From Macrocybe gigantea (Eukaryota > Basidiomycota > Agaricomycetes > Agaricales > Callistosporiaceae), in the NCBI GenBank assembly GCA_011319805.1, contig SJRY01000263.1, positions 372,001-436,000 of the forward strand: 64,000 nt of DNA, read 5' to 3'. The notes below the pieces were generated by a model. The model was not told the origin of the DNA, did not search any database, and saw only the letters and a list, made by a program, of their open reading frames with translations. Shown one piece after another: positions 37,135 through 48,700 of the stretch. Positions within the stretch are counted from its first letter, which is position 1. Every line of letters starts with the position of its first letter. Made by a program: the position numbers and the translations under genes.

Positions 37135-38990
37135 ATGCCCTCCAGCGAGCTTTCTAACGCCTTGAATCCGTTCATACACCTCTCAGCTCAACGGCATCCC
37201 GACCAATCCTACGATGTACTGCTCCAGCCAGTCGTGCAGCCGCCTCAGCGGCATGTTCCTCACCGAAGCGAACTCGAGTTGGCGATCTCTGAGCCGCCTC
37301 CGCCTCCTCCGTAAGCCATGGTTCTGGCAGATGGAAGAAGACTTTATAATGTACGTTGCAGAGCCACCGTCACTGCAAAAACGCGACAACCCACTCCTGC
37401 AAATGTACAGGCAGTACATGGTCTGCTTCGCATGGTGGCGGCGACGCGGGAAGCACAGGAGAATGAGCGGAAGAGAAGATTACAATGGGAACAAGAGCAA
37501 GAAATGAAGTTCGGCCAGAAGCAGGCGGAGATGGAGTCGTACATTCAAGAGTTGCGTCAAGAGATATTGGCTCTCGGGCGCTGATTCCCCAGCAACCTTC
37601 CGAACTGTCAAATATCCAGCAAGCTGCATCATCTTCACTGCCGACAGTAGCAACACAGCTAGCTTCTCCAGTCTCCCCTGTCGACAATTCGCCATATTAT
37701 TCCTACCCCGAATTTCAAGAGGGATCTTCCCCTGTGCAAATCCCGTCGTCGAACGTACCGTTTCAGACGTTTGACGATGAGCCGCCTAGGCGGCCTCAAA
37801 TGCCGTATGATGATCAAGAGAGCATTTCCGTGACTCTGTCCCCTTTCCCGCATTTGGAGAACGTGATTCCCGCTGAATCGCCAGACAGAGCGACCGCCTC
37901 TACGAGGAAACGCAGAAAGCACGCTGTATCAAGTGATGAAGAAGGCCGTTCCAGCTCAGACACTTCATTGTCAAGTCTCCGAGCAAAACGCGCAAATCAC
38001 CATGATAAGAGTCCATACACAATACACGTACGTGAATCTTTATTCATTGCATATCATGGATCTGAAACAGTATATCTAGCATGCGCTTCGTATCCATATA
38101 CTTCAGATGATGAATCTTAATAATGATAAGGAACTTCCTGATAGCCATGTGGAAGGGTCTCCTCTGCGCGATGACGAGCCTGTACGTTTTGTATGGGATA
38201 AAACAATCAAACAATCAGTGCACAATTCTCGCATGAAGGCTCGCATTCTCGGGGATATCAGATCCAACCGCAAGCTATATAGGAACGTGGCAAACAGGGA
38301 TTTTAGCAAGAAGGTTCTTGACGCTGCCTTTGATCAGACATACACAACCTTGAGGCAGAAGTTCAAGGCCCAAAGAGACTCGGATTCGGCTGTACTATAT
38401 AAGAAGAGGGAAGATGCCAAGGCTCAAAAGGCACGACATCTCTCACGCAGAAAGATCGTAAGCCATAGCCGTATCTCATCTACCTCAACTGTGTACATAC
38501 TTTTTTTCCACAGAAACTGAGCAATCGCGCAGACGCTCGCGTAAAAGTGGGCTGCTTCGAACATGTGATCTTTGACGGCGCCTTGCAACTCGAATGTATG
38601 TCGTCAGAAGAATCCGATGTTGAACCTGCAGACGATGGGTCGGATCGACAACTCGAGATTCTCAGAACGCGAGGATATGCCTGGCGAAGCGCTCGGTTGC
38701 TAAAGTTCTACTATATCCTCGACGAGGAGGAGAGGGTAGACAAGCTGTCAAAACCCAGACGTGGATCTGGTAAGAAAGAACGTCGGCAAGGTCCACCGAA
38801 GGAAGGACTTCATGTGCCGCCCAAGGGTGCTGCGAGTTGGATGATCAGCAAGAGTTGGCTTAAGACTTCGCAACGCACTTACCCCGAGCTATCGGACATG
38901 CTACGGAAAGTTGTGCATAATCCTTCTGGTTTTGACCGGGATCAATTCGATGTCCTTGGTCAAGATTCTGATGATCTGGAAGACAGATAG
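37135..38990 (+). CDS. Uncharacterised basic coiled-coil protein, one frame break
   Basis: The start at 37135 reads MPSSELSNALNPFIHLSAQR, then HPDQSYDVLLQPVVQPPQRH. A 51-nt intron (donor gtaagc) joins PPP to ATVTAKTRQPTPANVQAVHG. A coiled coil of about 50 residues follows (EAQENERKRRLQWEQEQEMK and onward), then a Ser/Pro-rich middle, KRRKHAVSSDEEGRSS, and a conserved-looking C-terminus: FVWDKTIKQSVHNSRMKARI, LKFYYILDEEERVDKLS and SWMISKSWLKTSQRTYPELS. I do not recognise the family; the basic and phospho-acceptor-rich character suggests a nuclear protein. One base appears missing at about 37573 (LALGR runs into a stop while SRALIPQQ continues in the next frame). Confidence 0.65.
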
Positions 38991-39092
38991 ACTTATTGTA
39001 TGCTGGTACCGTACATATGTTGTAGTGCGGCTGTAATAAACGGCTTGGACTTGTTTGGTTCGAGGTGACGGCCTTCACAAGCTTCGCCTTTC

Positions 39093-41343
39093 ATGCCTTC
39101 TCCTCAGGAGATGACTCCAGAACATCAATGTATGTTTCTGCATTGGTTTCATTCTCTTTGCTGAACCGACACAGCCCGTAGACGGGCCAAGGATTTCGTT
39201 GAACTTCATAACCAAGTTCAGGCATGTGGAGCCTACACGTCTTAAAAGCCCTCGACATTTGACCCTGGCAGCATAGGCCAGTATCAACTTGCTTGATGCG
39301 CTTGAATCCTTCCTTTCGACATTCCAAGCGGACTTGTCTGCCGTCTCTGACCAAATATCTGAACTTCAAGACAGAAGCACCGACATCGAAAACAGACTGA
39401 AGAGTCGCAAGGTACGCTGAGCATATCGCCCTATTTTCTCTAGCCTTGATCCTTCTTTGCAGAAAATTGAACGACCGCTTTCGAGCCTCATTTCGGATGT
39501 CACCATTCCCCCAAACCTCGTGATACTAATCCTCGACTCCGAAGTCGGCGAACCATGGATCAACGCTATTGATGAATTCGAGCGACGACTTGACACAATT
39601 AAAGCAAGAACACGAGTAAAAGCGGCGAGGGATCTTGGAGAAGTTGCCGAGGGGCTAAGACTAGTGGTATGGATCCATACATGCACATTCTTCAATCAGC
39701 TCGCCCTGACTAGTTAGTTGCAAGGCGGCAACGAAATTACGCGCTTTCTTTCTAGCCCTGTTCCAACCTATTAGAGCAAGTGTTACGACAAATATGCAAG
39801 TAATCCAGACGTCTATCCTCTTGAAATACAGTCCACTGTTCGCGTTTCTGCAGCGCCAGGCTGCCAACGTTGCTCACGAGCTGCAGAGATCGTACGTCGG
39901 GGCGGCCCGCGTATACTATGAAACTGGTTTTAGAAGATATTCACGCAGCTTGAGTTGGATCAAAGTAGGGAGCCGACACTTATTCTTGTGCAACTGCTCA
40001 AAATGTCGATAGGCACGTTCTGCTGAACGCCATGAATCGATCGTGTTGACCGAGCGCGAATTCGATGTGGATATGGAGCTAGGAAGGTCAATATATGCTA
40101 AAATAGAGGGGCCCTCAGTCACGTTAGCATACATGGCGGACGACAAAGCACATGCAAGTACATTCACCACTTTGTTACTTTCCTTTTACTCATCTGACCA
40201 TAGAAGGAACCCATAGAGGCACTCTTGCGGTCACTTCTTCTCGTTTTCATGGACAATGCCAGTGCGGAATACGCATTTGTGCAAATATTCTTCTCCGTCG
40301 CGCAACCACTCTTCTCGGACGATACATCTTACACTCCCATGTCACCTACATCTCTCCTTTCACCGGACAGAGGTGCATATACAGAGCAGAGATCATTCAC
40401 AGGGTCCGAGTTTGGCGATGCTCATACACCTACCCGCGTAATCAGCCATACGCCCACTTCTATGACAGAGAAAGAGCAGCAAAGCGCCACAGAAACTATT
40501 TGGAAGCAGATTTTTGATCCCGTGCTTCAGTATTGCCAAGTGAGCATAAACTTTCTCCTGCCTCTTGGACTGTGAATTGACAAATGCACATGCAGGCCTT
40601 TGTGAAATCCGTTCTGGACCCCATCCCCCATGTCACCTCCCTCTTGACAATGATACGGCTGACCGAGGATGTCATCATAGAAGTCCAAAAACGAAACTGC
40701 CCACCTGTGGAATTTTTCGTATTTTCTCTCCGTTTGCAGATGTGGCCTGTCTATCAGAAAGCCATGGCCGATCACATAGAAACATTGAAGAAACTGGCAG
40801 AGGGCACAGGTTCCGGTTACTTTAGTCGAGGGACATCAACAACCGATGCTAGGGTCATGAATGTGAGCTGCACCTGCATTGGCGGAATCCATGCCCTGCC
40901 TGAACAACTTTTCATCTCAGATTTGCAAGCGATATGCTCTGCTGTTCAATTTTTTTGTCAAACTAACGCAGCAAGAGGAAGAGACTATGGTCTTTTCCAA
41001 GTAAGTTGTAGCACTTCCAACGGAAATCATGCTTATTAGGCTTCAGTTTGTCTCGTTTACGCCAGGAGCTCTCTAAGCTTATCTTGCGGCACACAAATAA
41101 TATTAGCGATGTTGTTGCAAGATCGACAACCCAATCTAAATTGTATAATTCATTGTTGCATGTACTAAGCGTGAGTTTTCTATTCCAACTATCTCTTGCG
41201 AGTGGCTATGACACAAACGTGTTATCCAGCAAGGCACACGCTTAGCCGTTCATCCCAAGTCCCAGCAGGAAATTGCTTATTGGGCTAATCTGGAGGAGGA
41301 GGCAAAAAGAAAGATCGCTACTGCCGACCGAACAACTAGATAA
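39093..41343 (+). CDS. vps52: GARP complex subunit Vps52
   Basis: Eleven exons: 39093-39129, 39175-39238, 39282-39411, 39463-39666, 39725-39964, 40013-40153, 40204-40539, 40596-40862, 40921-41000, 41047-41170 and 41230-41343. The protein starts MPSPQEMTPEHQ and soon enters the Vps52 domain: FVELHNQVQAC, LESFLSTFQADLSAVSDQ, VTIPPNLVILILDSEVGEPW, QTSILLKYSPLFAFLQ, RVYYETGFRRYSRSL, LLLVFMDNASAEYAF, LKKLAEGTGSGYFSR, QQEEETMVFSN and AVHPKSQQEIAYWA. Vps52 with Vps51, Vps53 and Vps54 tethers endosome-derived vesicles at the trans-Golgi. Intron 6 is GC-AG (donor gcaagt at 40154). The N-terminus is shorter than in yeast, and exons 2-3 are the least certain. No frame break. Confidence 0.87.
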
Positions 41344-41700
41344 AATATATACCCACTAGAAAATGCCTGCTTTGTTTAATACTACCCAAAGGATTAAAGC
41401 AATGGACGGGATTTGAATTGGATTAAGATTATGATCACAGGAAATTATCAGGGAGGGCTGGTATGTCCATTGTTGGGTAATAGGGTATTTGATGCCATGC
41501 TCGCAAACGAATTTTGTCAGAAGAGAAGGCACACCAAGGAAAGAAAAGCGAGTCAGGTAGCCGATGCTCTTGGCTGCGCACAACTGGGCGCTCGTAAGGC
41601 TTTGACGGGATCTGCCGCACAGCATTACAGCCCAATTTACCCCAAGGCGGAACAACCAGATCATGGATGCAGCATATTCTCAAGTTTATGGATAGATATT
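41344..41700. other. Convergent intergenic region (3' flanks of vps52 and efr3)
   Basis: About 357 bp. The Efr3 frame may be spliced a little further left (a possible intron after SDQR ending at a TAG near 41,702), which would move its stop to about 41,664. Nothing else is recognised. Confidence 0.35.
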
Positions 41701-44700
41701 CTACAAAAGGATAAGACACAGGGCAAAGACGAGGCAACTTGCCACACACCGTTGATCGGATTTCTGAAGCGACGGGAAGGAAGCCTTCAGCAAGTTGCCA
41801 TTCGGTTTTGCAATGCCCAATCTGTTCAGGACATCGCGAACTTCGTGCGCTGCGGCGGGTCCCTTCTTGGCCCTGGACTTTGGTCTCGTCTGGGTGAGTC
41901 GAAGGTTTCCGCTTTCACCCGTTGTCATCGAGGGTGCATGCTCAAGGGTTGAGATGGAAGCAGGTCTTGCCAAGTTTGGATTCGACATGCTGTTCCGGCC
42001 CTCTAAAGCTTCGCGCAAGTCTGTCACACCGACACCCCTGGTGGAACGAGCAAGACTTTGCAACGAGATGTTTTCAATATGCATAAGCGCTGGAGATATT
42101 TTTAGCAAAGGTGAGATGCCATCACCGCGAGCCGTGTTCTCATATCCACTGGATGGCTCCACTACACAGTGCCAGAAAATAAAAAAAAATGGCAAAAATC
42201 ATATCGAGAAAAGAACGTACGGTCTTTTAGCGCGGCATCAGCCGTCCATTTATAGGAAAGTCTCCGCAACAGACTCTCGCGATCGAGACCAGTAGCGTCC
42301 TGAACACCCTTACTGGCCGTGACGGCCGATATAGTTGCCTGTATATCCAGACGCGGCCAAGGTGAGACCTGAAGCGGTTCGGCAGGGAATTCAACTGCCT
42401 GTGCAGGGTAGCGGCAGTTTCCAGGCGCCACGGCCAATATGGTAGGCATTTGCGACGTATCGGAGGACGAGGATAATATCTAGCAGATACCATTGGCAGC
42501 CGCAAACAAAAAGGATGGAAACAAAGATGCACCTTCTGCGTGGTTTCAAGAATCTCAGGTATGTTCCACACTTTGCCAATGACATTCCAAACGCGCGTGA
42601 TGATTTCTTGAATCACATTGATGCGATGCAGGACGGCAATGTCATCTATAAGCTGACCGTTTGATGCCTCATCCAGAGCGGTCAGCATTGGAATCCCAGT
42701 TAGCAACGCACGTATGGGCATCTGCACGTGAACTGCAGTCAGGATTTCAAGAATATATGCGTAGTCTGTCAAGTTTGCGGCAGACGAAGAGGTCACTCGA
42801 GAGGGAGTTCGATCGAGCAAACGTTGAACCACCGATACTTTCCGTAGCCTAGGTCCCTGTAATGTAGAAAAAGAGGGTCTTTCGAACTCATCGGCGCCAG
42901 AGCCTCCTTCACTAGTAGAAAAAGCATTTGACCGCCGAGGGTCGTCCAGAGATGATTGTGATTGTGAAGTCAACCCAAGCGACGAGGAAGTTGCCAAGAT
43001 ATATATGTATGCATGTGCAGCATTCAAAAACTTGACCCCAAGATCTCTTGAGTTGAGCACAATGTTTCTCTGCACAGCCTGCCTGAGAGGGCCCTCCGCG
43101 ACCTGGCGAACGGGCTTCGCTCCATCGCCATCGGCGACTTCGGTCGAACGTTTGGGCATTTCGTTCGTCAGATAGTAAAGCAGAGCTTCATAATAATCTG
43201 CTCGCACGGCGTAATTGCTGTCGCAGAGCAAGCTGAGGGTGTCCTGCCATATATCCAAAGGCACCCTTGTCCGCCTGAAACCTCGGGCGCGAGGCCCGTC
43301 GTCGGTCCTAGTAATGGAGGAGCTGCGTCTTTCCTGGACGGACCCCGAGCGCCCGCGAGTCCTGGAATTCTCACTCTTGTTGGCCGCGTGGACCAAGCCA
43401 AGGAGGGCTGCTAGGATGTATCGGAGGGCTTGAGATCTACTCTTGTTGTATGGAGATTTCCCGTGATTTAGAACACCTTGCACTTCGATCGCTACAATGC
43501 GATTCACCAACTCTGCCTAATAAGCATAGTCACTTTTGTTCAAAAACAACGGATAAGAACGGGCGCACCGCAAGATCCTGTATCTGGTCCGAATAGTAGA
43601 CGTGCCGGCCTAACGACGAGATGCAATCCACCAGCGCGGGAAGGAGTGGGTCGTCTAAGTCGTTGGCCACCCTCCGAAGAAGTAAAGTAACGAGATTGGA
43701 GTTAATGTCCGATGTTGATAGATTGACTAAAGGAGTGGAGGAATTAAAAACGGTAGTCACCATGGCGGTGAGGGTCGCCAATAGCGGTGTCTCATTGGAT
43801 GTGTCTGGATTAACCAACCTCTCGACCAACCAAGTCGGGACCGCATAACGATACTGGTATTGCGACCAATCCACCGCCTTCTGAGCGAACCAGCAACAAT
43901 GGCTCATATTTTTCCAGTACTTTGCCTCATTTATGCTGTCAAAAGACGATTGAACGATGTAGCCAACTTGAGCTCCGTTGCAATGATCCAACAAGGAGTA
44001 CAAGGCCCGCAACGAAGCGCTGGAGACGTCAGCAGTTAGAGGGCCCTTGTCTCCGTCGATATGTATGTGAATGGAAGCGGCTCGTCTTTCCATCGCGGGT
44101 CGTGTGCGAAATTCGGCGAGATAAGGGGACAATGGAGCGTCCTTGACCGCGGCAGCTCTAAGACATGTCAGGATCGCTGTAACAGGAAATCAACGGCAAA
44201 ATACCAACTGCTCATTCAGAGTATCCATGTCAGCTTGGAAGACGTTTACCAAGATCGGACGCATGATGGTAGCAATTTGCACGCGGAACTGGTGAGAGTC
44301 GTTGTAAAGTGCTTCTGAGCTCAGAGCACCCATTAGAGCCGCAAGCCCGATAAGACGCGTGCTGCGATATAAGGAAATGAGTTGCAGCATTACGGGAAGC
44401 ATGTTTGGCATACCGGTTCCTCGTTTCACGGTCGGCAATTGAAGAACAGCACAGTTCCGCGAACTGCCGCAGGATGGAATTGTAATCGCTTGTTAGTTTG
44501 CTGTCGGTGCCAATTAAATGCCCATCCGTGTACGTTGTCCACGCGACGAACTGCAAGGATTTGCATTCAGAAACGGGTACGGTTCTTCTCCAAGGAGATC
44601 ACAAACCACGCTGGCGGCTCTCGCGTAGACCTCCAAGTCGTCGGGTATTGAAGAAAGTGCGACATCGACAGAAGCTGCCAACGACAAGGAAAGCAAAGCA

Positions 44701-45092
44701 ATATCACGTCGACATTCAATGGCGAGGGAGCGGAATATTGAGAGAGAAATGAGCAGAGAGCTGCAAAACGGTGAGCCGCGAGCTGCAACAAAGACAAGTG
44801 AGACTCACGCTCTTGAACGGAGATTTCCCGCTCGAGCTTTTTTGCATTCAAGCCTGAGACGTTTTTCCAACTCGGCACTAAGTTTGGTCAGCTTGGATGG
44901 ATGATTGGAACTGGCGTCAACGCAATCGGTAAGTCAACTCCGGATACACGTGGACGAAGCTCACGCGTAGTAAGTAAGGCGACTGAGCTCCTGCGAATTC
45001 GGCAAATAGTCAGGAGCCGCAGAAAGCAATGTCGACGAGGGTGGATAGCAAGAGTTGAGGAGCTGAACATGATTTGGGGTGAAAAAATGCAT
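41701..45092 (-). CDS. efr3: Efr3-like plasma-membrane scaffold of PI 4-kinase
   Basis: The gene starts at ATG 45092 with MHFFTPNHVQLLNSCYPPSS and LPNSQELSRLTYYA, the conserved N-terminus of fungal Efr3. HEAT-like helices follow (VDVALSSIPDDLEVYARAAS, AWTTYTDGHLIGTDSKLTSD, RLIGLAALMGALSSEALYND). A large exon (43,510-42,530) contains VQGVLNHGKSPYNKSRSQAL and VPLDIWQDTLSLLCDSNYAV. The C-terminus has ATGLDRESLLRRLSYKWTAD, IENISLQSLARSTRGVGVTD, LREALEGRNSMSN and VRDVLNRLGIAKPNG. Efr3 anchors the Stt4 (PI4K type III alpha)/Ypp1 complex at the plasma membrane to make PI4P. The Cys near residue 15 could be acylated. The exact 3' end is uncertain. Confidence 0.88.
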
Positions 45093-45538
45093 GTTGGATG
45101 AGTGCGGTGGTAAGGAGCGTTGTGAATCAATTATTATAAAGCTGGATAACGAGGAGGCATGGACGAGGAGGACAGCTGTCTCAGTTCTCTGCTGGAACTC
45201 TGTGCGGCCTGCCACCTGCCGTCTGTGACGTCTGCAGGCCCCGTGGGAATATCGACTCTCCAGACACATATAAACCACTTTTTTTTTCTCTTCCTTTTTT
45301 CTCCCCCACTTCGTCTTGGATTGTGAGTACCCATTTCTTCATACCTCTGAGATGAAATTATTGCTGTGCACCAGGCCAAGCCTTGTTGCGATGCCGAACA
45401 TTACCCTGGCTCCCTATATACGCTCGGGGGCCCTGACTCTGCCATTTCTGTTTGATCACTGCAGTTCTTGACCTGCGACTCACATTCTTTCTCCCGCTAG
45501 GTCATTGATGCTATACTTTTCAGTATACAGGCTCTGTT
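45093..45538. other. Intergenic region between the efr3 start and the BRCT gene end
   Basis: About 446 bp containing the efr3 promoter side. A T-rich run (about 45,280-45,300, T9 then CTCTTCC and T6) is the only marked feature, an A-rich stretch on the efr3 strand. Confidence 0.35.
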
Positions 45539-46121
45539 TTACATCCCAAACTTGATGAATGCACCGCTGTTCACAGATGTGTCCTTGATAATCGCGTACT
45601 TCCTCTCCGGTTGCCGCCTTCCTACTTCACGCTATCGAACACCCATTCTGGCCTTACAACGTGTATCTTGTTTCTCGTACGCATCGTTAATAATTTATGT
45701 GTCTTTGATCCGTTCAATTGCCGCGAGCTTAAAATATGCGTGCATGACGAGGCTGTCATCCTGTTGCAAAAGCTCAATATCGGTCGACTCGACGAGCTTT
45801 GACGGAAACTCACACGATCTGTCCTCCGGCCTCGCAGACAATTCTTTTCATCTCAATGTCTGTCGTATTTTCTAGGTACCCGTCGATATAGACGCGAACA
45901 TGCCGAAGCAAATTGCTGTTTTGACCCGAAGGACTGGGTTCTCGTTGTTGGGCCAACTTTTGTTCGCGTTCCCCAAAATAAAGCCGCCTTCCACGATGGC
46001 CTCCGTCGGCAACTTGGTGTCCCGTCGTACATGATACAATATGGTCTGCGTTGTAGCCAGATGAGCACTTCGGCGAACCTTTGAGGCAATAGGGTGAAAA
46101 GCTAGGCACCTGAACGCTCAT
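45539..46121 (-). CDS. BRCT-domain protein, small, one frame break
   Basis: The gene reads leftward from about 46121. After a variable N-terminus come LLRHVRVYIDGYLENTTDIE, MKRIVCEAGGQIV, an intron (donor gtgagt), then MTASSCTHILSSRQLNGSKT, HKLLTMRTRNKIHVVRPEWV and FDSVK. The Gly-Gly before the intron and the W-V-x-D-S motif are the standard BRCT signature, a phosphopeptide-binding fold found in DNA-damage proteins such as Rev1. The frame then closes, while the next frame reads GRRQPERKYAIIKDTSV to a stop at 45539, so one base is probably missing near 45622. Upstream exons beyond 46121 are possible. Confidence 0.68.
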
Positions 46122-46639
46122 AAATGTCGGAATGCGTGATTGGATTTGACGGGTCTTTGAGTGTCTTTAAGACGTATTTTGTAAGGGCGGTCGATGAAGG
46201 CATTTCTTCAGGGTTGTTATGGCTATTGGTGGATGATCTAAATGTTGTTCTAAGTTGATCAAATTCAACCTTATATTTTTCGAATACTACTTGGCATGAT
46301 TCTCAGGTGCTCCATGCTTGTAAGGGCGATACCTTTGTTGAGACCTCTTCGCAGTCTTATCTTGAGACGCCTTGAGATGAGAGGACTTGGAAATGACAGG
46401 AAAGTAGTGATCCATTAATGATGCATGTGAGGTTCTAAAGGAGGGGACTTGAAGCTATGGGAATGTTATAGTGCCGCTCTTGACTCACTCTATATACAAG
46501 TTCAATGTTGATTTTGACTGACAGTCGGCGCAGGTCGCGACATGTGAACGCGGTCGTGAACTTCACGTGACCATAATCCCGGCTCCAATCTCGAGTTTCC
46601 TTTTTTGCACCAGCTGCTTTTTTTTTTCTTTTTCATATA
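46122..46639. promoter_or_regulatory. Divergent intergenic region upstream of FPGS
   Basis: About 518 bp between the BRCT gene and folylpolyglutamate synthase; no supported gene. A run of nine to ten T at about 46,618-46,627 lies just before the FPGS start. Confidence 0.35.
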
Positions 46640-48652
46640 ATGCGTCCTTCGTTGACGCCATCACATCTGACTCGTTACTTATCAACAATCTATCACCTCG
46701 TTCTAAAGAACCGCAGGACTATGGCCTCGAGGTCCTACAATGACGCAGTGCAACATTTGAATACTTTACAGTCCAATGCCGCAACATTGGAGGCAGTTCG
46801 GGCATCTGGTGGGCGTCTAAGTGAATTCGCAATCCCAGAGATGCTGGAGTACCTTGCCAGAATTGGCTATAGTGTGCGTTCTTGCGCTCATGGGCAAACT
46901 TCAGAAGCACAACTCGTTTCTGTAGCCCAATGACCTGAACGTGCTCAACGTTATCCACATTACGGGCACAAAAGGCAAGGGTTCAACCAGCGCATTCACA
47001 GATTCGATACTGCGAAAAACGCAACCGAGCTGGAAGATCGGTATGCCTTCAATTACATTTTCTGGCAGCTTTCGCATAACACGTATATCCATCAGGTTTA
47101 TATACTTCTCCCCACCTCGTAGCCGTTCGAGAACGGATACGTATCAACGGGGCGCCTATATCTGAAGAGCTATTCGCGAAATATTTCTTTGAAGTCTGGG
47201 ACAAGTTAGTGCTAAATGACATAGTAAGCTTTCATGCTGGCAATCTAGTTGTGCCTGTAAATATAGCCCATGACCAGAGAAAACTTCCGACGACGCCAAA
47301 AATGCCTGGTTACTTTCGATTTATGACTCTTCTCGCTTTCCATGTATTCATCTCGCAGAAGGTGGATGCGACAGTACTTGAAGTAGGTGTCGGTGGCACC
47401 TACGATAGTACCAACATTGTGCCGAAGCCGGTCGTCGCCGGCGTGACAGCACTAGGAATAGATCATGTTACAGTCTTGGGCAAGACTATTACGGAAATCG
47501 CTTGGCAGAAGGGGGGATTTTCAAGGTGAACGCGCAGAAACTATTTCACGTACGCCATCTGAATTGAACGGTATTAGGAAGGTGTTCCTGCCCTTACAGT
47601 AGACCAGCCTGTGGAAGGATTAATCGTCCTGAAGGACCGTGCAAAGGAGTTGAAAGTGAGTGAAGACATGGCCGAACCTCAAGCCTGCGAACGCTTAGTG
47701 AAAAGATAGGCATCCAGTTTTTCAGTCGTGGCTGACGTCGAGGGTCTTGCGAATATCAGACTTGGTACCTAGACAGCTGTTCGGCCTTCTTTGCTCTAGT
47801 CCTAACATACGAGCTTCGGCCAGGCTTAGCTGGACGTCACCAGGTGCAAAACGCCACCCTTGCTGTGCATTTAGCAAAAGTGTTCTTGCAAACCTACTCG
47901 CCTGCTACGGACATATCTGCGCCTCTCCCGCCGTCGTTCATAACAGGCTTACGGGAAACGAAGTGGCCAGGTCGATGCCAAACCCTGGTGGATCCTCAAC
48001 GTAGAGATGTTACGTGGTACTTGGATGGGGCGCACACCTCGGAGAGTCTGAATTGTTGTATGGAATGGTTTGTCACTCCGGAACAAGCTCTGACACCGTA
48101 CGTGATCCACGGGTGTTGAGATCGGTTTATAATCTGAAGGCACCTCACAGCTCGGAAAGCCGGTGTGTCCTAGTATTCAACTGCACCAGCGGTCGATCTG
48201 GAGGTCGTTTCCTTTCGGAGATATTGACGAAGTTATCATCGCAGCTATCGTTGCATGGTGGAAATCACGACGCAGCTGAATTCTTTGACGATGTCATCTT
48301 CTGCTCAAACGTCACTTATGCAGATGGTCACTTTAAGGGTGGTAAGTCCCTTCGCCAATTATCTCTTCTTCCTAATTAGATGACGTTTCTAGACCTAACA
48401 ACCGTTGCATTGTCTGCTGAGGACTTGACTGAACTCAAAACGCAACGAGAGTTGGCATCGGCTTGGGCATCCATTATTCCACAATACCCAACGTCTCATA
48501 TCCACGTCCTACCATCCGTCGAGCACGCCGTGAAGCAAATCGAAAAGATAAGCTCAAAGGCAGGACATCCAGTCAAAGTTTTGGTCGCAGGAAGTCTTCA
48601 TCTTGTGGGTGGTGTCATTGAAGTCGCAGGGCTGGCAAGTTCAGTCATGTAG
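46640..48652 (+). CDS. Folylpolyglutamate synthase, probably mitochondrial and cytosolic
   Basis: Multi-exon gene. Residues 1-27 (MRPSLTPSHLTRYLSTIYHL and onward) form a basic, acid-free leader, and a second in-frame ATG at 46721 starts MASRSYNDAVQHLNTLQSNA. Core motifs are VLNVIHITGTKGKGSTSAF (ATP-binding P-loop), IGLYTSPHLVAVRERIRING, PGYFRFMTLLAFHVF, ATVLEVGVGGTYDSTNIV, GIDHVTVLGKTITEIAWQKG, AGRHQVQNATLAVHLA, WYLDGAHTSESL and VLVAGSLHLVGGVIEVAG. The enzyme adds gamma-glutamates to folates, retaining them in cell and mitochondria. One base seems missing near 47511-47520 (QKGG before the IFKEGVPAL frame), and a 43-nt segment at 47224-47266 may be an intron with a further lost base. Confidence 0.92.
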
Positions 48653-48700
48653 ATAGATAGATTCCAGCATGAAAGTATTGATATAGTTTAGATTAGAGTG

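Noticed and set aside
37312..37318. In-frame TAA followed by ATG as evidence for two separate genes
   Set aside because: A standard 51-nt GT-AG intron removes the stop and joins PPP to ATVTAKTRQ in frame.
39091..39695. Minus-strand frames with several Cys and basic residues
   Set aside because: They are antisense to exons 1-4 of vps52, whose sense reading is clearly conserved.
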